9,721 nt of DNA from Sphingomonas sp. (lineage in GTDB: Bacteria; Pseudomonadota; Alphaproteobacteria; Sphingomonadales; Sphingomonadaceae): contig PNLG01000139.1 in NCBI GenBank assembly GCA_013822915.1, forward strand, positions 1-9,721, written 5' to 3'. This document shows, piece after piece, positions 1 to 6,471 of the stretch; position 1 is the first letter of the stretch; each line of letters starts with the position of its first letter. Under the pieces are notes generated by a model. That model was not told the origin of the DNA. It saw nothing but the letters and a program-made list of their open reading frames with translations, and made no database searches. Position numbers and translations under genes: made by a program.

Positions 1-1227
1 AAGCTGGTCGAGCAACGCGGCGCGAGCGCGGGTGATGTCGGTGATGAGCGCGGGGCTCGCAATGTCGGTCGAGTCGATCTGTTCGGGCCAGTCGCGCCGT
101 ACCAACGCCTCCAGCCGGTCGAGCGTGGCTGCATCGACCAGGAAGCGTGGGTCGACGCGCGCGGGATCGGCGACCACACGCAGCCTCAGGCACGCCGGGC
201 CGCCGCCATTCGCCATCGATTCGCGCACATCGACCACCTCGACCCGCCGGATTGGGCCATTGCCGCTCAGCATGTCCTGAAGCCAGGCCCAGACGCGTGG
301 GTTGGCGCGCGATTCCTCGGGCACGATCAGCGCGATGCTCCCGTCTGGTAGCGTTACGAGTTGCGCGTTGAACAGATAGGAGGATACCGCATCGGCGAGG
401 CTGACCGCACTGGCCGGCACCTCGACAATCTGCGCCGACGGCAATGCAGCGATCAGCGCGTCGAAAAACGCCTGCGGCTCGGCAAAGGCGTGTTCATGCG
501 CGAACAACACCGGGCCATTGGCGACGGCGACCACATCATTGTGAAACGCCCCCGCCGCGATTGCCGCCGGGTTCTGTTCGACAAACAGCGTGCGTGCTGG
601 GTCGAGCCCGTGTGCGCGGGCGACGGCTTCGCTCGCGGTCCGGCTCTGGCGCGCGGGGAACGGGCCGCCCGACTCGCCATAAACGAAAATCTCGACGCCG
701 CGCGCATCATGCACAGGCGCCATGCGCATGTGATTGGCGGCGCCTTCATCGCCGAAGGGCGGCGGCACGGGACCGTGCACCACGAAGCCCGGATCGGCAA
801 AGGCCAGTCGCAACTGTGCCAGCGTTTCGGGCCATTCATGGCTGCGATGCGGCATGGTGAGCAGGTTGGCGACGGTTAGATGGCATTTGCCGTCCGCTGT
901 ATCGGGCGCGGGCGATACCGTGGCCGCATTGGCTGCCCACATCGCCGATGCCGACAGCGCCTGCGCCCGCAGCACCGAGTTTGCCGACGCATAGTCGGTT
1001 GCGAGCGACGCCAGCCAGCGATGGTCGGGTCGGGCATGGGGGAGCAAAATCCCCTGCGCCAGCCCAAGCGCGAGATTGGCCCGCATCTTGGCAATCCCCT
1101 GAAGCGCGGCCGCCCGTGGTTGCGATGTGCGGCCCGCATTGCCCGTCGCGGCGAGATTGCCAAGGCTTAGCCCCGCATAATTATGGCTGGGGCCGATCAG
1201 CCCGTCGAAGTTGATCTCGGTAATCAT
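1..1227 (-). CDS. astB: N-succinylarginine dihydrolase (3' end cut by window edge)
   Basis: This enzyme hydrolyses N2-succinylarginine to N2-succinylornithine, CO2 and two ammonia, the second step of the cytoplasmic AST arginine-degradation pathway. The 409 visible codons start MITEINFDGLIGPSHNYAGL, the typical N-terminus of the family. The expected Cys-His-Glu triad can be placed: Glu161 in FGDEGAANH, His229 in AGAFHNDVVAVAN and Cys346 in SMANGGGPACLRLR. The triad is known for the family; which glutamate is catalytic here is my assignment by alignment from memory. The reading frame is open through base 1, so only a short C-terminal tail should be missing (E. coli AstB is about 447 aa, and related alphaproteobacterial forms are somewhat shorter). 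The ATG overlaps the astA stop as ATGA, with GGAA five bases upstream as a modest ribosome site. It is the third gene of the M20-astA-astB operon. No frameshift is seen. Confidence 0.96.
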   Translation of the reverse strand, partial: MITEINFDGLIGPSHNYAGLSLGNLAATGNAGRTSQPRAAALQGIAKMRANLALGLAQGILLPHARPDHRWLASLATDYASANSVLRAQALSASAMWAANAATVSPAPDTADGKCHLTVANLLTMPHRSHEWPETLAQLRLAFADPGFVVHGPVPPPFGDEGAANHMRMAPVHDARGVEIFVYGESGGPFPARQSRTASEAVARAHGLDPARTLFVEQNPAAIAAGAFHNDVVAVANGPVLFAHEHAFAEPQAFFDALIAALPSAQIVEVPASAVSLADAVSSYLFNAQLVTLPDGSIALIVPEESRANPRVWAWLQDMLSGNGPIRRVEVVDVRESMANGGGPACLRLRVVADPARVDPRFLVDAATLDRLEALVRRDWPEQIDSTDIASPALITDITRARAALLDQL

Positions 1228-2240
1228 GTGCGTTCCACAAACAGGATTTCGGTGTCGATATCGGCGCCAATCCGGGCCGCGCAATCGCGGTCGATGACGA
1301 CGCCGTCGGGGGTGCTGCGGACCTGGCCATAGCTGCAGCGAAACCCGGCCAGGCTCCCTTGCGCAACCAGGGCTGCGTCGCCGCCATCACCGTCGGTTGC
1401 GATCACGCGCGCGATCCGTGCCTCGCGGATCGAGCGCACGGTGTCGGTCCGCGCGATCATGGTTGGCCCGCCGTCGAAAATGTCGACGTAATTGTCATAG
1501 CGAAACCCCTCATTTTCAAGCATCCGCATCGCCGCCCGGCCCGACGGGTGGGGAATGCCAATCGCGGCGCGCGCGCTTTCCGACAGCATGGCGGTATAAA
1601 CTGGATGTTTGGGAAACAGGTCAGCGATGAATTGATGCCCGTGGATGGCGTTGAACTGGTCGGCGTCCTGAAAATTCATCCCGAAAAACCGCCCCGCCAG
1701 CCCGTCCCAAAAGGGCGATCCGCCCGCTTCATCAATCACCCCACGTAGCTCGGCCAGCACGCGGTCGGCGAAGCGCGCGCGGTGCTGCGCCATGAACAGA
1801 TAACGGCTGCGCGCCAGCAACAGGCCAAGCCCGCCGGCGCGCTCCGCCGGGTGGAGGAATAGGCCGCCGACCTCGCTGCACCCCTCCAAATCGGTGGTCA
1901 GCGCGAGCATTTCGGCGCGAAATGTGCGGTTGAGCGCGCTGCTATGCTGAGTCAGCGTGCTCAGCCGATAGCTGTAAAAGGGGTGGTGCTGACCAACGCT
2001 GGTGAAAATCTGGCAAGTGCCACGCACTTCGCTGGTCGCGGTGTTTTCGAGCACGAGCACAAACAGCTCATCGGCTAGCGCGGTATCGGTGCGGGCAAAG
2101 GCAGCGGCGCTGCGCTCAAGCTTGGCACGAAGCGCGGCACGATCCGGCGGCAGGTTGGTAAAGCCGCCTCCGGTCAGTTTCGCCATTTCATACAAGTGTT
2201 GCAGGTCGCTGTCGCGCGCGGCGCGGATGATGAAGCTCAC
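1224..2240 (-). CDS. astA: Arginine N-succinyltransferase
   Basis: This enzyme transfers succinyl from succinyl-CoA to the alpha-amino group of arginine, the first step of the AST pathway. The 338-aa product matches the usual family length of about 340. It has the family's GNAT-like core: SDLQHLYEMAK and GGGFTNLP near residues 11-31, GGLFLHP..RAGGLGLLLARSRYLF at 125-149, AELRGVIDEAGGSPFWDGL at 163-181, a KHPVY motif at 211-215 and a conserved GFRYDNYVDIFDGGPTMIAR stretch near 245-264. The frame stays open about 48 codons upstream, but that extension is arginine-rich, lies inside the M20 gene and is unlike the family. The GTG at 2238-2240 is therefore chosen: it overlaps the M20 stop as GTGA and has AAAGG six bases upstream. 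The gene lies between the M20 hydrolase and astB, overlapping both, so it is probably expressed from one transcript with coupled translation. It is a single AstA type, not recognisable as an AruF/AruG pair. Confidence 0.96.
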   Translation of the reverse strand: MSFIIRAARDSDLQHLYEMAKLTGGGFTNLPPDRAALRAKLERSAAAFARTDTALADELFVLVLENTATSEVRGTCQIFTSVGQHHPFYSYRLSTLTQHSSALNRTFRAEMLALTTDLEGCSEVGGLFLHPAERAGGLGLLLARSRYLFMAQHRARFADRVLAELRGVIDEAGGSPFWDGLAGRFFGMNFQDADQFNAIHGHQFIADLFPKHPVYTAMLSESARAAIGIPHPSGRAAMRMLENEGFRYDNYVDIFDGGPTMIARTDTVRSIREARIARVIATDGDGGDAALVAQGSLAGFRCSYGQVRSTPDGVVIDRDCAARIGADIDTEILFVERT

Positions 2241-3466
2241 AAATGGCCTTTCTGGACGATGCGGGCAATGGCGAGTGCGGAGAGTGCGGCGCGTTCGGGG
2301 AGCGAGTCGACGATTAGATATTCGTCCGCCGAATGGATATCGCCGCCGCGCGCGCCCATGGTGTCGACCACCGCCACGCCGCACGCGGCAATGTTGTTGC
2401 CGTCACACACGCCGCCGGTGTCGCGCCAGCCAATGGCGAGGCCCAGGTCAGCGCCCGCCGCCTTTACCGTGTCGAACAGGCGGGCGGCATCCGCGCTGAT
2501 CGGCTTTGGCGGGCGGTTGAAGCTGCCATGGCAGTCGATTGCCACGTCGTGGGCTGCGGCCACCGCGGCAATGCTGGCTGCCAGATGTTCGGTCGCAAGT
2601 GTAATCGCGGGCCCATCCTTGGGCCGGAAATTGACGCGCAGGATCGCGAGATCGGGCACGACATTATTCGGTCCGCCGCCCTCGATCCGCGCCGGATTGA
2701 CCGCAAGCGTGGACGAGCGCGCCGCCGCCAGCCGCAGCGCGAGATCGGCAGCGGCAAGCACTGCGTTGCGCCCGTCATCGGGATTGCGCCCGGCATGCGC
2801 GCTTTTGCCGCGCACGGTGATCGAGAAATTGCCGGTGCCGCCGCGCGCGCCCGCGAGCGTGCCATCGGGGAGTGCCGGCTCATAGGTAAAGGCGGCGAGC
2901 TTGCCGCGCGCCACCCGCTCGATCAGCCGGGCAGAGGACAGCGATCCGGTTTCCTCATCCGCGCCGATCATCACCTGATAGCCGAGGGCTGGCGCAAACG
3001 GGCTTGCCTCCACCGCCATCAGCGCGGCGAGCATCAGCGCGATACCGCCCTTCATATCGGCCACACCGGGACCGTTCAGCACGTCGTCCGCGCGCCATAC
3101 GCACGTCTGAAACGGGTGATCGGCGGGGTAGACCGTGTCCATATGCCCGGTGAATAGCAATTGCAGCGGGGCGTCGGGCCGCACGGTGACCAGCAAATGT
3201 CGGCCATGGTCGAGCGGGATGCGCGCGCCATCGGCGCCGACCGTCTCCACCGCGTCCGGCGCCTCCAGCGTGACCGCGCCGGGGAGCGCCGCAAACGCAT
3301 CCGCCAGCATCGCGCCCATCGCTGCCACCCCGGCCAGATTGCGGGTGCCCGAATTGATTGCGCTCCACGCCAGCACCTGATCGAGCATCGGGGCGGCGCG
3401 GGCATGATCGACCAGTGCTGCTTCGGCGGGGGAAAGAAGGGCCATGGCCAGGGGGTTTAGCGGCAT
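2237..3466 (-). CDS. M20-family zinc metallohydrolase linked to astAB
   Basis: This is a 409-aa co-catalytic zinc hydrolase of the M20/carboxypeptidase-G2-like group, which removes acyl or amino-acid groups from amide bonds. The two-zinc site is complete: His108 and Asp110 in LLFTGHMDTVYP, bridging Asp137 in GPGVADMKGG, catalytic Glu171 with ligand Glu172 in IGADEETGS, probable ligand Glu196 in TYEPAL, and His378 in GDIHSADEY. The lid/dimerisation domain runs from about 208 to 315 and carries VRGKSAHAGRNP, with His224 likely contacting substrate. The N-terminus has no signal peptide, suggesting cytoplasmic action. The ATG at 3466 is preceded by GGAG 11 bases upstream; a second ATG at 3445 has no such site. 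It is the first gene of an operon with astA (GTGA overlap) and astB. Homologues are usually annotated only as hydrolases. The context suggests it may remove succinate from N-succinylglutamate, the AstE step, but this is inference; ArgE-like or dipeptidase roles are alternatives. Confidence 0.9.
   Translation of the reverse strand: MPLNPLAMALLSPAEAALVDHARAAPMLDQVLAWSAINSGTRNLAGVAAMGAMLADAFAALPGAVTLEAPDAVETVGADGARIPLDHGRHLLVTVRPDAPLQLLFTGHMDTVYPADHPFQTCVWRADDVLNGPGVADMKGGIALMLAALMAVEASPFAPALGYQVMIGADEETGSLSSARLIERVARGKLAAFTYEPALPDGTLAGARGGTGNFSITVRGKSAHAGRNPDDGRNAVLAAADLALRLAAARSSTLAVNPARIEGGGPNNVVPDLAILRVNFRPKDGPAITLATEHLAASIAAVAAAHDVAIDCHGSFNRPPKPISADAARLFDTVKAAGADLGLAIGWRDTGGVCDGNNIAACGVAVVDTMGARGGDIHSADEYLIVDSLPERAALSALAIARIVQKGHL
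2247..2251 (-). promoter_or_regulatory. Ribosome binding site fixing the astA GTG start
   Basis: AAAGG on the minus strand lies six bases before the GTG at 2240. It supports the internal GTG start of astA over the longer open frame that begins inside the M20 gene. Confidence 0.6.
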
Positions 3467-3529
3467 CCGGCGCGCGGCTCCACCCAATTGCTTGACCTTT
3501 GGCGTCGGGCGCGGTCCAACATCGGGCCA
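3467..3529. promoter_or_regulatory. Divergent promoter region between M20-astAB and the DUF2269 gene
   Basis: This 63-base gap must hold or border the promoters of two divergent units. On the plus strand TTGACC at 3492-3497 resembles a -35 box, but the hexamer 17 bases on (TCCAAC, 3515-3520) is a poor -10. It would place transcription start almost at the ATG of the membrane-protein gene. On the minus strand TTGGAC (3519-3514) is a similarly weak -35 candidate. TTGACC and GGTCCAA (3513-3519) form an imperfect inverted pair 15 bases apart. The boxes are suggestions only. Confidence 0.3.
3478..3481 (-). promoter_or_regulatory. Probable ribosome binding site of the M20 gene
   Basis: GGAG on the minus strand lies 11 bases before the ATG at 3466. 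The spacing is long but usable, and it is the best site near any candidate start of the M20 gene. The longer open frame up to 3559 would run into the divergent membrane-protein gene. Confidence 0.4.
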
Positions 3530-3997
3530 ATGACTTATGAGATTGCAAAATTCATCCACATCACAGGCGTGGTCATGTTGATGGGCAACATCACCGCGAC
3601 CGCATTTTGGAAAGTATTTGCCGATGGCACCGACGATCCGCGCATCATCGCCTTTGCCCAGCGGCTGGTGACGATCACCGACTGGAGCCTGACCTTTTGG
3701 GGCGTCGTGCTGACGATGGTGGGCGGTTACGGCGCGCTGTGGATCGCAGGCGCCAGCCCGCTGGCGGGCGGTTGGCTTGTGTGGAGCCAGGGGCTGTTCG
3801 TCGTCGCCGGGCTGATCTGGCTCGGCATATTGGTGCCGATCCAGATTCGTCAGGCCCGCGCCGCGCGCGATTTTGCGAGCGGGGGCAGCATTACCGACGC
3901 GTTTCGGCGCGACAGCCGCCGCTGGATCGTCTGGGGGTTGATCTCCACGGTGCCGCTGGTTGCGGCCACCTGGCTGATGGTGGCCAAGCCCTATTGA
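3530..3997 (+). CDS. Four-helix integral membrane protein, DUF2269 type
   Basis: This is a 155-aa hydrophobic protein with four predicted membrane segments, around residues 5-27, 52-75, 84-105 and 131-151. A positively charged loop (RQARAARDF, then RRDSRR) lies between the last two. The opening MTYEIAKFIHITGVVMLMGN, with a histidine inside the first helix (His10) followed by a small-residue pattern, resembles DUF2269 proteins and more loosely the CopD/HemJ-type membrane fold. The function is unknown. A heme or metal role for His10 is only a possibility. The start at 3530 is chosen because an upstream in-frame ATG at 3488 would add a charged, non-conserved segment and lie across the promoter region. 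It diverges from the M20-astAB operon and converges on rppH, with the two coding regions overlapping by seven bases. Probably monocistronic. Confidence 0.8.
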   Translation: MTYEIAKFIHITGVVMLMGNITATAFWKVFADGTDDPRIIAFAQRLVTITDWSLTFWGVVLTMVGGYGALWIAGASPLAGGWLVWSQGLFVVAGLIWLGILVPIQIRQARAARDFASGGSITDAFRRDSRRWIVWGLISTVPLVAATWLMVAKPY

Positions 3998-4001
3998 GGG
4001 C
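3988..4001. other. Small hairpin across the overlapping convergent stop codons
   Basis: GCCCT (3988-3992), loop ATTG, AGGGC (3997-4001) forms a 5-bp stem that covers the TGA of the DUF2269 gene (3995-3997) and the TAG of rppH (3993-3991). It is flanked by a 7-base direct repeat, GGCCAAG, at 3982-3988 and 3999-4005. No T-run follows on either strand, so intrinsic termination is not supported. There is no other room for a terminator between the two genes. Confidence 0.2.
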
Positions 4002-4476
4002 CAAGGTGCGGCGCAAATGCGGCCATGACGTCACGGTAAAGCTGCTGCTTGAAATCCACCGCCAGACCCACGACCTCCCCCGGATCGACCCAGCGCCAGG
4101 CACGGAATTCGGGGTGCGCGGTCGCGATGTTGATGTCGCTGTCCTCGCCGTCGAAGCGGAACAAGAACCAGCGCTGGCGCTGCCCCCGCCATTTGCCCCG
4201 CCAGATCCGGCCGATCAGCGCATCAGGCAGGTCGTAGCAAAATTCGCCCGGTGCCTCGGCGATCAGCGTCACTTTATCGGGCGCGATGCCGGTTTCCTCG
4301 CCCAGTTCGCGCATCGCGGCGGCTGCGCCATCCTCGCCGGGGTCGATCCCGCCCTGGGGCGGCTGCCAGGCCTCGACCTCAGTGTCGAGACGTTGGCCGA
4401 CAAACACCTGCCCCATCCGATTGAGGATCAAAATGCCGGCACAGGGGCGATAGGGCAGGGTGTCCTTGTCGATCAC
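3991..4476 (-). CDS. rppH: RNA pyrophosphohydrolase (Nudix)
   Basis: RppH removes pyrophosphate from the 5' triphosphate end of RNAs, exposing them to RNase E-dependent decay; alphaproteobacterial members were formerly called IalA or NudH. The product is 161 aa, the usual length. A perfect Nudix box lies at residues 42-64 (G, five residues, E48, seven residues, REL, G, EE60-61, TGI). It is preceded by YRPCAGILI and WQPPQGG and followed by family signatures QRWFLFRFDG, HPEFRAWRWV and VDFKQQLYRDV. The start is a GTG at 4474-4476 that overlaps the upstream esterase stop as GTGA, with GAGG seven bases before it. This indicates coupled translation with the esterase gene. Its end overlaps the convergent DUF2269 gene by seven bases. 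A diadenosine-polyphosphate hydrolase role is the main alternative within the family, but the flanking motifs fit RppH well. Confidence 0.93.
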   Translation of the reverse strand: MIDKDTLPYRPCAGILILNRMGQVFVGQRLDTEVEAWQPPQGGIDPGEDGAAAAMRELGEETGIAPDKVTLIAEAPGEFCYDLPDALIGRIWRGKWRGQRQRWFLFRFDGEDSDINIATAHPEFRAWRWVDPGEVVGLAVDFKQQLYRDVMAAFAPHLGPQ

Positions 4477-5420
4477 GCCAGCGCCTCGGCGATCATCGCC
4501 TTTAGCATGGCAAGCGCGCCCGCCACATCGGCCTGAGCCGAGGGAATCGCCTTTCGCATCGTTACAAAGCCGTGGATATTGCCCACTGCTTCGCGATAAA
4601 TCACCGGCACGCCCGCCGCGATCAGTGCGGCGGCATAGGCGCGTCCCTGATCGCGCAACGGGTCCAGCCCGGCGGTCAGGACGAGTGTGGGGGGCATGTC
4701 GCGGTGGTTGGCGTCGAGCGGCGCCCCGCGCCAGTCGCCCGGCGTCGTGGCATAGGCCGCGTCAAACCACGCCATCCCCTCCTTCGTGAGCACGCGGCCC
4801 TCATTGAACAAGTCAAACGACGGATATTTGTCCGCCTTGTCGACGGTCGGGTAGATCGGGAATTGCGCAATCACCGGGACGGCAGCGGGCGCGTCGCGCA
4901 GCGCCATAGTGATGACGATCGCCAGATTACCGCCCGCGCTGTCCCCCATCGGCACCAGTCCGGTGACGCCAAAGCCGAGCGCGTCGGGGCTGGTCGCAAG
5001 CCAACGCGCGGCGGCTTCGCAATCCTCTGGCGCCGCTGGAAAGGGGTGTTCGGGGGCCAGCCGGTAATGCACGGCCACCACGGGCAGGTCGAGCTGGCGG
5101 CTGACCTCTGCGCAAAAACCGGCATGGGTATCAAGGTCGCCGATCACAAAGCCGCCGCCATGGCAAAACACCACCAGCGGGCCGGGCGCGCGGTCGGCAC
5201 GCGTATCGAACAGCCGCAGGGGGATGTCACCCGCCGGTCCCGGTGCGGTAAGATCGCGGACCACCGCCAGCTCGCCGAGCGGCAAATCGACCATCTCCTT
5301 GCTCGCCAGATAAATGCCCCGCGCGCCCTCTGGCGGCAATTCGTGCATTTTCGGTCCCGGCAGCATGTTGAGCATCGCCAGCAACTGGGCGACATCGGGG
5401 CGCGTGAAATGCTCGGTCAT
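4473..5420 (-). CDS. Alpha/beta hydrolase, hormone-sensitive-lipase-type esterase
   Basis: This is a 315-aa serine esterase of the HSL group (bacterial esterase family IV, alpha/beta hydrolase 3 fold), expected to cleave short-chain esters. The oxyanion-hole motif HGGGFVIG lies at 87-94. The nucleophile Ser161 lies in GDSAGG (159-164), Asp253 in GLDPLRDQG, and His283 in NIHGF. HYRLAPEHPFPAAPED (118-133) is another family signature. There is no signal peptide, so it is probably cytoplasmic. An N-terminal cap of about 50 residues precedes the hydrolase core. The ATG at 5418-5420 is chosen because GGAG lies six bases upstream; a further ATG at 5432 would add only MESH and has no clear ribosome site. 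The gene overlaps rppH by four bases (GTGA) and diverges from the deacetylase-like gene. The physiological substrate cannot be read from the sequence. Confidence 0.93.
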   Translation of the reverse strand: MTEHFTRPDVAQLLAMLNMLPGPKMHELPPEGARGIYLASKEMVDLPLGELAVVRDLTAPGPAGDIPLRLFDTRADRAPGPLVVFCHGGGFVIGDLDTHAGFCAEVSRQLDLPVVAVHYRLAPEHPFPAAPEDCEAAARWLATSPDALGFGVTGLVPMGDSAGGNLAIVITMALRDAPAAVPVIAQFPIYPTVDKADKYPSFDLFNEGRVLTKEGMAWFDAAYATTPGDWRGAPLDANHRDMPPTLVLTAGLDPLRDQGRAYAAALIAAGVPVIYREAVGNIHGFVTMRKAIPSAQADVAGALAMLKAMIAEALA

Positions 5421-5486
5421 GTGGCTCTCCATCTCTGTGGCCCGGTTCGGGTAGCGCGGGGGTGCGCCGTTGCTTACCTAAAGCGC
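5421..5486. promoter_or_regulatory. Divergent intergenic region, esterase-rppH versus deacetylase gene
   Basis: These 66 bases separate two divergent starts, so promoters for both must lie here or reach into the coding ends. I see no convincing -35/-10 pair on either strand and no strong ribosome site ahead of the GTG at 5487. The feature rests on gene arrangement, not on a recognised box. Confidence 0.3.
5427..5430 (-). promoter_or_regulatory. Ribosome binding site choosing the esterase start
   Basis: GGAG on the minus strand, six bases before the ATG at 5420. It overlaps the alternative upstream ATG at 5432, which argues for the shorter product. Confidence 0.6.
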
Positions 5487-6386
5487 GTGTTCGCTGTCGT
5501 CCATCACCCCGATTATGTCGCGCCTGCGCCCACGCGCTCAGCCTATCGATGGAACAAGAACGGGCTGGTCCGCGACTTGTTGATGGCGAGCGATGCGGCA
5601 ATCGACTGGCACGCGCCAGAGCCGATGCCGCAGCATTGGTTAGAGGCGGTGCACGACCCCGGCTATGTTGCCGAAGTCATCGCCGCGCGCGTCCCCGCCG
5701 CCAAGGAACGGCGAATCGGCTTTCCCGTCACCCCGCAGGTCGCGCGGCGCGCGCTCAGGGTGCCGGGGGGGACATATCTGGCGGCGCGGCTGGCGCTTGA
5801 GCGCGGGTTTGCCGCCAATAGCGCGGGCGGGAGCCACCATGCGCTGGCAGAGACGGGCGCGGGCTATTGCGTGTTCAACGATCTGGCGATTGCGGCGGTG
5901 CGGCTGGCGCAAGAGGGGCTTGGCCCCGTGCTGATCGTCGATTGCGATGTGCATCAGGGCGATGGCACTGCGGCTTTGACCGCAGGATGGAGCGACATCG
6001 CGACCTATTCCATCCATGCCGAGAAGAACTTTCCAGCACGAAAAGCCCGGTCAACCGTCGATGTCGCGCTGCCCGATGGAGTGGGGGATGACCAGTATCT
6101 GGAGATGCTGGCGGCAACGCTTGCGCCGCTGATCAACCGGGTTGCGCCGCGCCTGATCCTGTATCAGGCGGGCGTTGATCCGTTTGGCGGGGACCGTTTG
6201 GGGCGGCTGAACCTGAGCGCTGCCGGGTTGATCGCGCGCGAGGGAATGGTCGCGGGGATGGCGCGGGCGCGCGGGGTGCCGCTCGCCTCGACACTCGGTG
6301 GCGGCTATGGCACCGACGCGCTGGAAGTGGCACAGCGCCATGTCGCGTCGCTGCTCGCGCTGGCAGCGGCCTTTGCAAAGCAATGA
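5487..6386 (+). CDS. Histone-deacetylase-family hydrolase, class IV (HDAC11)-like
   Basis: This is a 299-aa zinc-dependent deacetylase/deacylase of the arginase-deacetylase fold (COG0123). Active-site elements appear in order: the His-His pair 117-118 in GGSHHALAETG, GYCVFNDLAIAA at 127-138, zinc ligands Asp154 and His156 in DCDVHQGDGT, third ligand Asp231 in YQAGVDPFGGDRLG, and the transition-state Tyr274 in GGGYGTD. The stretch GDRLGRLNLSAAGLIARE and the EKNFPARKARS segment resemble class IV enzymes such as HDAC11 more than class I or II. HDAC11 is known to remove long-chain fatty acyl groups from lysine; whether this protein does so is inference. The substrate may be an acylated protein or small molecule. 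The GTG at 5487 is chosen because family similarity (FAVVHHPDYVAP) begins there. The frame stays open far upstream, but that extension is antisense to the esterase. No strong ribosome site precedes the GTG, which lowers certainty on the start. Confidence 0.88.
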   Translation: MFAVVHHPDYVAPAPTRSAYRWNKNGLVRDLLMASDAAIDWHAPEPMPQHWLEAVHDPGYVAEVIAARVPAAKERRIGFPVTPQVARRALRVPGGTYLAARLALERGFAANSAGGSHHALAETGAGYCVFNDLAIAAVRLAQEGLGPVLIVDCDVHQGDGTAALTAGWSDIATYSIHAEKNFPARKARSTVDVALPDGVGDDQYLEMLAATLAPLINRVAPRLILYQAGVDPFGGDRLGRLNLSAAGLIAREGMVAGMARARGVPLASTLGGGYGTDALEVAQRHVASLLALAAAFAKQ

Positions 6387-6471
6387 TTTTGGTCACTGCC
6401 GCATTTTCTGTCTTGGGGCTGACGCGGCGTCGCTCTAGACGAAGCAGATTGAAGGTTACAGGATAACGACA
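6387..6471 (+). promoter_or_regulatory. Leader and probable promoter of korAB
   Basis: This 85-base gap precedes korA. TTGGGG (6413-6418), a 17-base spacer and TAGACG (6436-6441) form a weak sigma-70-like candidate. The spacer holds a perfect GACGC-G-GCGTC palindrome (6421-6431). AGGA at 6460-6463, eight bases before the korA ATG, is a sound ribosome site. No clear terminator for the upstream deacetylase gene is visible. The ribosome site is well supported; the promoter boxes are not. Confidence 0.35.

Noticed and set aside
361..879. Plus-strand open frame of 172 codons
   Set aside because: It is antisense to astB, which carries its complete catalytic triad and family motifs over this stretch.
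2241..2384. 48-codon N-terminal extension of AstA
   Set aside because: It lies inside the M20 gene, is arginine-rich and unlike AstA. The GTG at 2240 has a ribosome site and begins exactly where family similarity begins.
2333..3157. Plus-strand open frame of 274 codons
   Set aside because: It is antisense to the M20 hydrolase, whose zinc ligands are all intact. The composition is arginine/alanine-rich without motifs.
3607..4536. Plus-strand open frame of 309 codons
   Set aside because: It overlaps the DUF2269 gene out of frame and is antisense to all of rppH. Both real genes have recognisable family features and this one has none.
4572..5486. Long open plus-strand frame running in frame into the deacetylase-like gene, which would make a product of about 604 aa
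   Set aside because: The upstream 305 codons are antisense to a well-supported HSL esterase with a full catalytic triad, the peptide is low-complexity His/Arg/Gly-rich, and family similarity begins only at the GTG at 5487.
6387..6471. Intrinsic terminator after the deacetylase-like gene
   Set aside because: No GC stem followed by a T-run was found; the only T-rich run (near 6402) has no preceding stem.
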